64,000 nucleotides of DNA from Betaproteobacteria bacterium Ga0077526 (GTDB lineage Bacteria > Pseudomonadota > Gammaproteobacteria > Burkholderiales > Ga0077523): the NCBI GenBank assembly GCA_001464765.1, contig LNDV01000034.1, positions 968,671 to 1,032,670 on the forward strand, given 5' to 3'. Made by a program: the position numbers and the translations under genes. Below are positions 13,401-25,400 of the stretch, piece after piece. A model generated the notes under the pieces. The model did no database searches. It was not told where the DNA came from and was given only the letters and a program-made list of their open reading frames with translations. Numbering within the stretch: the stretch's first letter is position 1; each line of letters starts with the position of its first letter.

Positions 13401-16400
13401 TGGCACTCACCGACGCGAATGGCACGGCGATCCGCACCGCCGTCGCCGGTGGCGCCGGGAGTCAGGTGCTCGATCTCGCGGGGCTTCCGGCGAAGGCCGA
13501 CTATCGGCTCAAAGTGTCGGGCACGGCCGAAGTGTCGGGTGCGGCCGCCGCCACCTACCGCCTGCTGTGGCACGTGAGCAAGCAAGACCCGAACACCACC
13601 GCCGACGATCGTGTCTACGGCGGCACGATCCGGCGCGACTGGTCCGGCACCGCCCCCGCCATTGCCTCGGGCGGGACGTATTTCCTCCGGGTGAGCGCGG
13701 CCGACCTGGTGCCGGCGGCCTACCAGGTCGTGGTCACGGTCCCCAACTCGACGGAGCGCGTCGTCGGCCTGGGCGCGACCGACCGGTCGTCGGAGCGCCG
13801 GGACGTCATCCTCGGCGGTCTCGGGCAGGACGTCCTCGAGGGCGGGGGCGGCAGCGACTGGATCTTCGGCGGCGGCGGCAACGACGTGCTGACGGGCGGG
13901 CTCGACGCGCAGACCGAGGACCTGATGTACGGCGGCGCCGGGGACGACACCTTCCAGATCCTCCCGGATGGGCTGCCCGTCAATACCGCCACCGGCGAGA
14001 CGTTCATGCCGTCGAACACGGACGAGTTCATCGGCAACGAGGGCTACGACCGGGTGCTGCATCTCGGAGGGGACAGCGACGCGGGCGACCCCGTGTCCGA
14101 CCACGTGAGCCTGCGCTGGGATCCCAATCTGCTGCGGTACGAGTTCGGGGCGTGGTCGTGGGACACCGCCAATCAGCGGTTCGAGACCGGCGGCAGCGGC
14201 AACGCCTTGCTCCGCTACGCGCTCTACCGGACCGACGGCATCGAAGCCCTCACCATCGACACCCGGGCCGGCAACGACGTGGTTCGCCTGGATGGCGGCT
14301 ACCGGTTTCCCGGCGGCGATTCCGTGTGGGGTATCGAGGACACCGACGACGAGCGCGGCGCGGTCCTCGGGGACGTCACCGTCCTGGGTGGAGACGGCGA
14401 CGACATCCTCATCGGCAGCGCGCAGGATGACCGCATCGAGGGCGGCTCGGGCGACGACATCCTGCAGGGCGGCGACGGCAACGACACGCTGCTCGGGGGC
14501 GGCGGCAGCGATCGTCTCGTCGGCGAGAGCGAGCCCGCACCGGACAGCTATGAGATCGGCCCCGGGGGACGCAACGACACGTCCGGGAACGCCGTGATGC
14601 TGCCGCGAGCCGCGGACCGTTGGGAGATCACGGGCCTGTCGTTCGACGTCGGCGACACGGCGGACTGGTACGTGATCCCGGCACCGCAAGGCCCGAACGC
14701 GATCTGGACATCCGGATCCGTCGGACCGCGCTGGCTCACGCCGGCGATGATCTCGGTCGGCAAGGTACCGAACCCCACGGCCGGGGCGACGGCGGAGGCC
14801 CTCAGCAACGCACTGGCGTTCACGCTCTACCCCGCGAAGCGGGTCGAGACCGACGGGCGTGCCACATTCGAAGCGCAGGAACTCTCGGTCGACGTCCCCG
14901 AGTACTACCTGCTGGAGGTAAACAGGCAGGACGCCCCGAACGGCTACCACATCGCGTTCTCCCTGCCCGGAAAGGGCGCCGCGCACGTGGATGCCGACGT
15001 GAAGACCGGCGGGATCGCAGGCACCTCGGGGTCACGGCCCGTCTACCTTCCGCTCGGCGACATCGACGGGGACGGCTTCGAGGATGCGGTCATCCGGGTC
15101 CGGGACAACGTCACCGTCACCGTCTCGGGCACCTCGGTGCGCCGTTCCCGCGCAGATGTGGTGTTCGGCACGGAGAGCGGGATCCCTGCGCGCGAGGACA
15201 GCCGTTATCGTTCTGTCACGATCGACAGCGATCAGCCGTTTCTCGGCACCAACGCGAATCTCGCCACCCGGATCACGGCCGCAGGCGACGTGGACGGGGA
15301 CGGCAAGGGCGACATCGCGTTGGCGGTTTCGTCTGAGGGCGCGGCCTCCCAGGGGGTCTACCTGCTGTTCGGTCGCGAGGCTGCTCAGTGGGCGGCTTCG
15401 ATCACGCTCACGCCCACGCCCGATGGCATGGCAGCCCAGGACGGCGTGTTCCTGCGCGTGAGCGGGGCTGATCCCGTGACGGTCGAACCTGCTGGCGACG
15501 TCATCGACCGCTACATGCGCGGCATCCGGAGCGAAATCTTCGACGTGCCCGACAACGTCTGGCTGCCGACGATTCCCGACGCGTTCGACGCTTTCCAGCG
15601 GACGGGTGTGGAGGTGCTGACCTCCTCGAAGCAGGACTACGTGCTGCCGGAATTGGGCGAACAGTATCTGGTCCGCTGGACGGGGATGCTGTACAGCCCG
15701 ATCGACGTCGAAGGGGTTTCCCTGCTGGTGGCCGGCGACGAGCGCATCCGCCTCGAGGTGGACGGCACGGTGGTCATCCCCGACAACCCGCTCAGTGAAG
15801 ACCGGCTGCCCCTGTCCGTCACGCGCGATGGGTACGCCACCACGAGACCCCTGTCGCTGCGCGCGGGCTACACGCCCTTCACGTTCGACATCCTGAACCA
15901 CCAGCGCAACGTCGGCGCGCCCGTCCAGGCAGACCTCGAGGTGGAGTTCCGCATCCGCTTCAGCTCCGATCCCGAAGGCTTCGGAACGCTGATCACCGAC
16001 ATGAACGGGGACGGCAGTGAAACTATCGAGGATACGATCGCGAGCCTCGGCAACGACGATGTCGATGACCTGCTGATCGGTTCGGGTGGCGTCACCCGCA
16101 TCTGGGGCGGCCGGTCGCGCGCCGAGTGGCAGTCGGACAGCGCCGTCGACGACACGGATGTCCCCGGGAGCCCGCCGGGCGCCGGGACGCCGTACCAGGC
16201 CGTGACAGGCGGTACGGCCGTCGGCGTCGGCGACGTGGACGGCGACGGGCGCGACGATTTCGCCGTTCTTCGCATATCAGCGGATGGCAACTCCATACCG
16301 GGCATCCGCCTGTACCGGGGCGCCGCCACGGGCTTCGACCTCACCGACATCCAGTTCGGCTCGCCATTGACCGCGCCGCCCGACGCGCGCCTCCGCGCCG

Positions 16401-19400
16401 CCGGGGATATAGATGGCGACGGTGCCGGTGACATTCTGCTCGTCGGTGCGGGTACCCAGTCCGCGCTCATCTACGGCGGGCAGCACCTCCAGAGCAGCGT
16501 GCAGCTCAGCGCAATCCCGCATGCCTTGCTGCCGAGGTTCGACCAGTTCGGTGTCGCAGCAGACACGGGGGTCGACATCGACTTCGTGGGCGTGGGCGAC
16601 CTCGACGGGCGGGACGCCGTCGACGGCATACGTCGGGACGACCTCGCGGCCACGGTACTCGTCGCCTCGCCGAATCTCGACGGCGACCCCGCTACGAAGG
16701 ACTGGCACGAAGTGACGGTGGTCTACCAGGGGCGCGCGCGGGAAAACGGTCAGCCGCAATCGTTCGCATCCGGCCCGGATCAGGTGTTCGAACCCGGTCA
16801 ATCACTGTTCCGGACGGAGCTTCGGGAAGTCGCGACGACGCGAGTGGCGGCCAGGCCGGTCATCGATGGCCAGCACCGGCTCGCGCTCTGGGACCCGCAG
16901 ACCGGGTCGAACGTCCGGTTCTACGAGTACGGGGCGGTGACGCCGCAATCGCAACCCGAGCCAGCGGCTGCGCCCTACGTGTACACGCTGCAGTCGAAGC
17001 TCGGCGCGGGTTCGCAGCGGCCGGGTCTTCCCGGGATCGATCCCGGTGTGGACGGCACCCCCGATCTGCGCGATGCCGTGGCCTTCGACGGAGCGACCGG
17101 CGGCAGCCAGCTGTCCCATGCCGTGGCGCTGGAGGACTTCAATGGAGACCTTCGCGCCGACGTGCTGTTGTGGGGGGACGGTTCGCCCTTCAGTTATCTG
17201 GTCTCCGGGCCCGTGGATCTCCGCAACCGCGTGGATGTCGCCGGTGCCGCGGACATGCGGTTCGCGGCGGACCTCGGGCGCCCGGCAGACCGGATGGGCG
17301 ACGTGAACGGCGACGGGTTCACCGATCTGGTGTTCGTGCGTAACGCGTCCGAGTTCAGCCGGGACGTCACCGTCACCGTGATCAGCGGCAAGGCGGACAA
17401 CCCGGGCCTTCCGCGGGATGTGGACAAAGCCTGGGTCACGCGAGAACTCGCCGAGCCCGAAGGCAGCCCCAGGGTGCGACGCTTCACGACCGTCGCCAAC
17501 AGCGACGCCCATGCGATCGTGCTGAAAGCCGACGGCGACAAGCACGACGACATCGTTCTGTGGGGTGCCTTCGCCTTCGATCCCTCGGGCGGCGGCGACC
17601 TGGACCACGTGGCGCGCACCTTCAGCGGGGCGGACGTATGGAGATGGGTGGATGGGAATACGGATCCGCTTCCCTCGTCCGCCATCACGGTCGACATCAC
17701 CCGCCCCAAGGAGTACGTGCAGGGCAAGTATGGACTTGCCGATGACGATGTGGCCCTGGCCAGCCAGCAGATGAACAGCTACGTGGTCCGCGCAGTGGGC
17801 GACGTGGACGGCGACGGGCGCGACGATGTGATCGTCACCGATGCCACATTCGGCCAGTTCACGATCGCCGGCCAGTCGGTCGTGCGTGACTTCGGCCGGA
17901 GCTATGTGGTGACAACGCCCGACCCGGTGGTATTGGGCAACGACGCTGCGGCGATCATCGAAGGCTTCGACCTGGGCGCCAGCCTCTCGGCGCTCGGTGA
18001 CATCGACGGCGACGGCTACGACGACTTCGCCCTGGGCCGCCCGCGGGAGACGGTCGGGCTCGGCAGGAACCTCGCCGACCCCTTCGCGAGCAACGGCGGG
18101 ATGTTCGTGTTCCGCGGCGGACCCGAGTACCGCTCCGGCGCGCCGTCGCAGCTTTTCGAAGCCCGGGATGCGGACATCGTGATCGCGCGCCAGCCGGGGA
18201 GCGACAACGCGGGAGGGAGCGTGCTCGTCCAGGGTCCGCTGACGGCCACCGCGGGGGATTTCGACGGGGACGGGCGAACGGACCTGTGGGTGGCGGAAAC
18301 GGCCACGGTCATCCGCGACATCGACAGCGACGACATCCTGCGTCGCGACGAGGCGGGCCGCGCCTGGATGTTCCGCGATGTCGCGCACCGCGGTGACTGG
18401 CTGAAGCTGGCCCCGAAGCCGATCGGACCCGGCACGCCGCCGGCGACCGACAATGCGGATGTCTTCCTGCAGCGCACGGCGGACGGTGGCCTTTCGGACC
18501 GTGACCGCTTCGGCGTGCTGCCGGGCACGCCGAACTTCGACCTGAACGGCGACGGTCTGGACGATCTGCTCGTGGGGGCGCCCCGCGCCGATCGGGGCAG
18601 TTCCGCAAGCGGTGTCGACATCGGTCGGGTGCACGTGGTGTACGGCCAGCCCCGGCCGCTGGACACCTTGGTAAAGAACGCCGAAGTCTTCTCCAACACG
18701 ACGGGCTCGGCCCTCGTTCGGATCACGCCGGCGCCCCTTCGGACCACGGTCGAGTTCGGGAAGAATCAGGACGAACGTTGGGTGCGTTTCACCACGCGTG
18801 GCGACGGTGACAAGAAGACGCTCATGCGTGTCGTGGAGCCCGGCACGGACACACTGGTCGCCGCGGTTCCGGTCGCGGGAGACGGCAACCTGGTCGTGCC
18901 CGTCGCGTCGGCGATGGGCGGGGGGGCTGGGCTCAGCCTTCAAGTCGACGCTTTGCCGGGCGGGCTGTATGCCGGTCCCAGGTTCGATACCGACGGGCGT
19001 ATCGTGAACTGGACGTTCACGTCGGGTGCCTTCGAGGGCACGCGCACAGTCACGCCTCTGCTGCTGCGGCCCACCTCCAGCGGCGCCTATTCGGTCGTTG
19101 GTGTCGGCGCCAGCCGGAGCGTCGCCGGTCATGCCATCAACAAGTTCGACTTCGATGCCGTGAGCGGCAGCACTGTGGTGCAGACAGGGGATCGCCTCGG
19201 GTGGAAAGACGGGTCGACGGCCGTCGACAACGCCGGCGTGATTGCCTTCGACGACGAGGCGTCCGCGGAGGCGGTCGTGATGTTCGGTGGCCGGTTCGGG
19301 GACGAACGGCCGCTGCGCGAGGGCCTCTCGTTCCGCCCGGTGGCGGAAGTCTCGCGGACCTACGCGATCGCGGCGACGACCTCGCGCGGGGCTGTGCTCG

Positions 19401-22400
19401 AGTTCGATCTCGGGCAGTTCCTCGACCGGGTGGGTCAACCGCACCCGGTGGATGCGGCGACTTTCGTCATCGATGCACCGGAGCTCCGGCGGCTCGAAAC
19501 TGAGCGCGTGCGTCTGCGCGTCGAGGTGCTTGCCGCCGAGGGCGACGACCGCGTGACTGCCGCGGACTACGTGGCAGGCGTCGTGCAGCATGTACAGGTC
19601 GATGTGCAGAACGGGTCGGCCCTCGTGGATCTCACGCCGGGCCTGAATGCCCTGATGGCGAGCGGGATCAGCCGGGTGACGGTGCGTATCGATCACGCGG
19701 AGTCCGGACAGACGCCCGTGAATCTCGCGCTCGCCGGCGGTACCGGAACCGGCAAGACCGGGCTGCGCATCCAGCAGGGGGCGCTGATCGACCTGTATGC
19801 GGCCGACGGCCGGCTGATCGATCGCAACAAGGGCGCGCTCGATCTGCGTGATCTCGACGCCGGAACGTTCTTCGCGCGCGTGCATCGCGTCGCCGGCGTT
19901 AGCGACTCGGTGACTCTCGAGGTGAACCCGCCGGAGGAGGGGCATTCCCGCAACGAGGACTCGCGCGACTTCATCGACGGGGGCGACGGCGACGACGCGC
20001 TGATCGGCGGGAAGGGACTGGACCACCTGGTCGGCGGCAGCGGGGTGGACAAGATGACTGCCGAGGCGAAGGAGGTGCGTGACTTCGCGCAGGTCGTGGA
20101 TCTCGAACTTCTTTCGGTCAGTTCGGCGGACTACTCCTCGAACCCGGTCGTGTCGCCCGAGCGCCTCGTCAAACTCGAGAATCGGGCGGTCCTGGTGGCC
20201 ACCGCCCGGGCGCTCGGCCTCGGTGTCACCGAGGGCATCGACGGCATCGGCGGATCGGTTCGCGTCCACGGCCGTTTCGTCGGCGACGACGGCGCCTCGT
20301 TCCGCCCCCAGGACCTGAACGAGATCACGGCGCTGGACCTGAGTTCGCAAGTAATTGACGGCACCGGAGACGCGCTGGGTCTGCATGGGATGCGGGAACT
20401 GCGCGGCATCAACCTCTCGAACGCGAACATCGATCCGGCCATGCTGTCGACGGCCTCGCTGCCAAGTGCTGTCGAACGCATCGCACTCGATTTCCAGCCT
20501 GCCGACACGGCCGGCGCGGTGCTCGAGGGTTTTCAACACCTGGGACGACTGTCGCGGCTGTCCCTCGATGGGCGCGATGCGCAGGACAGACTCGATGCCA
20601 CCACCCTGGAGGCGATCGGCCGCCTCGGCGGACTCGAACTGCTGTCCCTGGACAGCAGGCTTCCGGTAGCGTCGGCGACGACAACGGATTTCCTTCGTTC
20701 TCTGACCGCGCTGGAGGTTCTCAGTCTGGCATCGGACGGGATCGCCGATCTTCATCCCCTGCAGGGGATGGCGGCACTCCAGGTCCTGCGTCTGCCTGAC
20801 AACCGCATCGGTGATCTGTCCCCCCTGAGTGGCACCTGGGTCACGGACGAGAAGGATGCGGGATTCACCCTGGGCTCGCCCGACCGTGTGTGGCTCCGCA
20901 ATCAGAGGCCGGCAACAGCCGCCTGGGCGGAGGACTATCTGTTCTCGTCGGGTCTCGGGACGGCCAAGCCTACGTGGACGTTCGGCGATCTCGCCCGCGG
21001 CAACTACAACGTGTACGTTACCTGGCCCTCGACCGAGGCCCAGAGCACCGCAGTGACGTACGACGTGCGCGGCGGCGATCCCTCGACGGTGGTGGGCGGT
21101 CTCCCGCTCTTCCAGCCCCGGCAGAGCGCGCTGTATGACTTCGGTCCCGGCGGGGGGGATGTTCTCATCGACAGCGACAGCGGACAGATCCGCGGCGACG
21201 ACGACAACGACACCACCTTCTACGGTTCGGCGTTCACGGTCGATGACGTTGGTGGCGTAACGACGTTCCACGTCGCGGGCGATCTCGTCATTCCGGCGGA
21301 CCGCATCCGCATTGCTGGCACTCGGCCCGTCTCGATCGTCGTCTCCGACGACGTGATCATCTCCTCCGCTGCCGTCATCGACGCCTCGGCGGTCGGCATC
21401 GATCCGGGACCTGGCGGCGGCGTATCCGTACCCGGTGGCGGAGGAGGAACTGGAGGACTCGGCGCCTCGGACGTCGGACAGGGCGGGGCGGGTGGCGCCG
21501 GCGGTAGCGGCGGGCAGCCTCACGGGAGCGGTGTCGGTGGAGCGGGTGACGATGGGGGGGCAGGCACGCAGGGCGGGCGCGGCGGCCTGAGTTTCGTCGG
21601 CACTTCCGGCGGCACCGGCGGGGATGGCTTCGGAACGGCAGGCGCCGGGGGAGGCGGCGGCAGCGGCGGGCGCGGTGACTTTGGCGGTCTCGGTGGGGTG
21701 GCAGGCATCGGGGGCGCAGGCGGCACCGGTGGAACAGTCTCGGCCGGCGGGGACGGTGGCAATGGATTCAGGCAGTCGGGTAGCGCGGGCACGGGCGGCA
21801 GTGTGGGCGCGGCAGGCGGCGGCGGCACGAATCCGGGCGTCGGGGATCGCCTCACCGGCGGCGCGGCGGGCGGAAGCGGCGGAGGCGGAGGCGGAGGATC
21901 AGGTGGCGGCGCCGGTAGCGGTGGCGGTGGCGGCGGTGGTGGTGGCGGGGGGGCGGTCGGAACGATTTCCGTGGACGATGGCGCAGGGTCGACCGTGCAG
22001 CAGCGGGTGCCCGGCGCTGACGGCGGCCACGGCGGTAACGGCGGCAACGGTGGCGCCGGCGGTAACGGAGCGGACGGTGGCACGGGCGGGATGGGGGGTG
22101 CCGGCGGGGGCGCTTTCCGGATCGAAGCGCACGGGCTGATGTATGCGCCCGGGACCACGCTGCGCGCCTTGGGAGGCGATGGTCAGGCGGGTGCGGCCGG
22201 TGCGATCGGCGGCTCGGGCCGCCAGGGGACGTCGGGTACGGCCGGCGGCGCAGGGGGCGCGGACGAGGGCCTGGGAGGTGACGGCGGCCGTGGGGGCAAT
22301 GGCATCGCTGGCGCGCCCGGCGGCTCCGGAGGCTTCGGCGGCGATGGAGGCTCCGGAGGGGGAGGCGCGGGCGGCACGGTGAGCCTGGCGGGAACACAAC

Positions 22401-25400
22401 TGAATGTGGATGGGACGCTTGTCGACGTCCGCGGCGGCCTTGCCGGTGACGGCATCCGTGGCGGTGACGGGCGGGTGGTCCTGGGCTGGAATGCGGCGTC
22501 CCCTGGGGACGGCACCGGCGTCGATGCACTCGGCACGTTCCAGCGAGTCGGCGGCGCCACCGTGGACAATCCCTTCGTGCGCGTCGACGGCACATTCGCG
22601 AAGACACCGCGTCTGCCGGGACTCGTCGGAGGCGCGGAGGCCTTCGGATTCCTTTCGGTGAGTGCGCAGGATCTCCTCACGGAGAAAGTGATGCTGTCCG
22701 GTGATCACGGTGCGAAGTTCGTCCTGATCCGCGTGGACGGAGGCATTCCCGGTCTGTTCGACGGCTTCGCGGGGCACGATGTTCTGCTCGTCGCCAACCT
22801 TACGGCGACGGACTACGGGTGGGCGTCGCTGGGTGTCGGTGACCTCGGCAACAGCACATCGCTGCTTTCCGGCGGGACCGCACATGATCCGGCGTTCGGT
22901 GGCACGGGAACGGTCGAGATAGACGGGCAGTCGTTCAATGCGGTCACGACCGGTTTCGGTGCGCACGCGGTGTACGCGACGCTCATCCCCGATGACGACC
23001 TGCCGTCCGGCGACAACGCGACCGGGGCCCTGTCCCAGCACTTCACTTTCCGCGCGAAGAGCGCGACCGGGGCCGTCGAGGTCAGGGGCGAAGTCGATAC
23101 GCTCGATGACGGCCAGGTGGCCTACGTGCGCGTGCCGGACCTGAAGCGGGTGGTGGACCAGAGCAAGCCGCCGGCGACGACGGTGATTGCCGATCAGACT
23201 TGGCAGGCACTTGGCACTGTCCGCGTCACGGGCAGCACACCGGAGGACCGCACGATCCAAGTCACGCTCGCCGGTGCGGCGGACGGTCTCGTGGCCGTGG
23301 ATGCCGTGATGCTTCAACGCACGGCGAAGCCCATGCCCGGACTGCGCATGGTGGACGTGAGTGGCAATCCGCTCGACAACCTTTCCCACACAATTCAGCT
23401 CGACCGATTCGATCCGCAAGGCGGCGGGGCCGAGGTCACGGCGGACAGCAACTCGGCGCCGCTGATCCGGACGCTCTTGCCCAGCGGATCCACGCCCGAC
23501 GCGATCGCGTTCGGCGGTTCGGGTGGTGTCGCGGTGATCGATACAGCCGGCGCCGACGTCGGTGGCGACGTCACGCTCGAGACCTGGTTCAGCGTGTCCA
23601 GCTTCACGGATAGCTGGATGCCGCTGGTGTTTCAGGGAACCGAGACTTTCCACCCGGGCTACGGCGGCGCGCTCTCGCTCTGGGTGAACAGCGACGGGTT
23701 CGTGCAGTTCGCTGCCGGTGACGATGACGCGGTGAGGTCTGCCGACGGCACTGTGACCCTCGGAACATGGCATCACTTCGCGGGTGTGATCGACCGGGAG
23801 TCCGGCCTGCTCAAGGCCTATCTCGACGGAACGCTCGTGGCGGTCGACGTCCTGACGGCTGCCGCGGCTTCCTCGGGCGATCAGCTCCTCATCGGCGATG
23901 CGCCGGTGCTGGCGTCGCGCGTGGGTGTCTTCTCGGGCGTGGTCGACGAGGTGCGGCTCTGGTCGAGGGCACGCAGCGGCGACACGATCCGCACCGACAT
24001 GGGCGACGAGCCCGGGTCCCGGGACGGTCTCGCGGGATGGTGGCATTTCGACGACGCGGACGGACCGGTGGTCCTCGACGCGTCGGGGCACGACCACGAC
24101 GGCGAGATTGTCGGCAGCGTGGCGCGTGTGAACGTGCCTATCCGTGTCGTGGCCTTCGACCCGGACGGCGATCCTGTCAATCTCAGCGTGAAGACCACCC
24201 GGCCTAACGCGGGCATTGAAATCGTCGACGGCGAGATCATGGTCGGCGAGTTCGAATCGGGAACCGTCCGGATCGACGTCACCGCGATCGACCTCGATCC
24301 GATGACGGGGCTTCCCCGTGGCCGGAGCGCGTCTGCTTCGGTGGAGCTCACCGCGGCGACGAATGCCCTTTACGGAACCAAGTACGAGGATGCGGACGGC
24401 GACGGCGTGCGGGATGCCGGCGAACGCGGCCTGGGCGGCGTGGAGATCTTCCTCGACGCCAACCGCAACGACACGCGCGATGCCGGCGAGGCGGTGACGT
24501 GGACGGACGTCAACGGGGACTACGGCTTCGGCGGCATGACGACCGGAAGCCACCGCGTCGCCGAGGTGTCCCCCTCCGGATGGCAGCCGGTGGATCCTGG
24601 CGGTGAGCTGGTTCCGGGGCCGATCGCAGTGCGCGAAGTCACGTTCACCCGCGCCAGCGAGATTCTTCGCGGCGTGGACTTCGGCAACGAGCAGGTGGCG
24701 TCGCTCTCCATCGTGTTTCCGGACGACGTGATCGAGGGTCAGATCGTGACACTCTCGGGAATCGCGGACAGTCCCCGCGGCGGACTCTTCTCGTTTGCGT
24801 GGACCGTCGAGGGTCCGGACGGTGAGATCGTCGCGGTCGACGAGGGCGAGAGCTTCCTCTTCCGGCCCGAGGACGACGGGCGCTACGCGGTGACGCTCGA
24901 TGCGGCGCGGGAGCTGGGCGGAGGCGTGAGCATTCCGGCGCTGCCAGTGCACCGTACCCTGACGGTCGCGAACGTCCGGCCCGATGTGGACCTTGGTGGA
25001 ACACGCGCGGCGGCAGAAGGGGAACTCGTGACGCTGGCCGGTGCGATCGCCGCCGACCGCGGTCCCCGCGACGTGCTCACCCTGGACGTTGCTTGGGGAG
25101 ACGGCGCGACCGAGTCGTTCTCGCTCGCACCGGATCAGTTGATGGATGAAGTGCTGGCCGGCCTCGGGCACCGCTATGACGACGATGGCGTCTACGAGAT
25201 CACGCTTCGAGCCACCGACGATGACGGGGCGAGCAGCGTCGCGACGACGCAGGCTCACATCGCCAACGTGCCGCCGGTCATCACGGCGGCGGGCGATGAT
25301 CGGGTCACCGAGGGGCAGGGTTACGCGCTGCATCTCACCGCGTCGGATCCGGGCACTGACACCATCACCGCATGGCGCATCGACTGGGGCGACGGCAGTG

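Noticed and set aside
16802..21523. Minus-strand open frame of 1573 codons opposite the giant gene (also 11810-14986 and 21899-25441)
   Set aside because: Composition is Arg/Gly/Ala/His-rich with no domain or start signals. Such frames arise because GGC/GAC/GTC-rich RTX and FG-GAP codons contain no stops when read in reverse.
21520..22158. Minus-strand proline-rich frame of 212 codons
   Set aside because: It is the antisense of the glycine tract (GGC read as GCC/CCG/CCC) and has no independent support.
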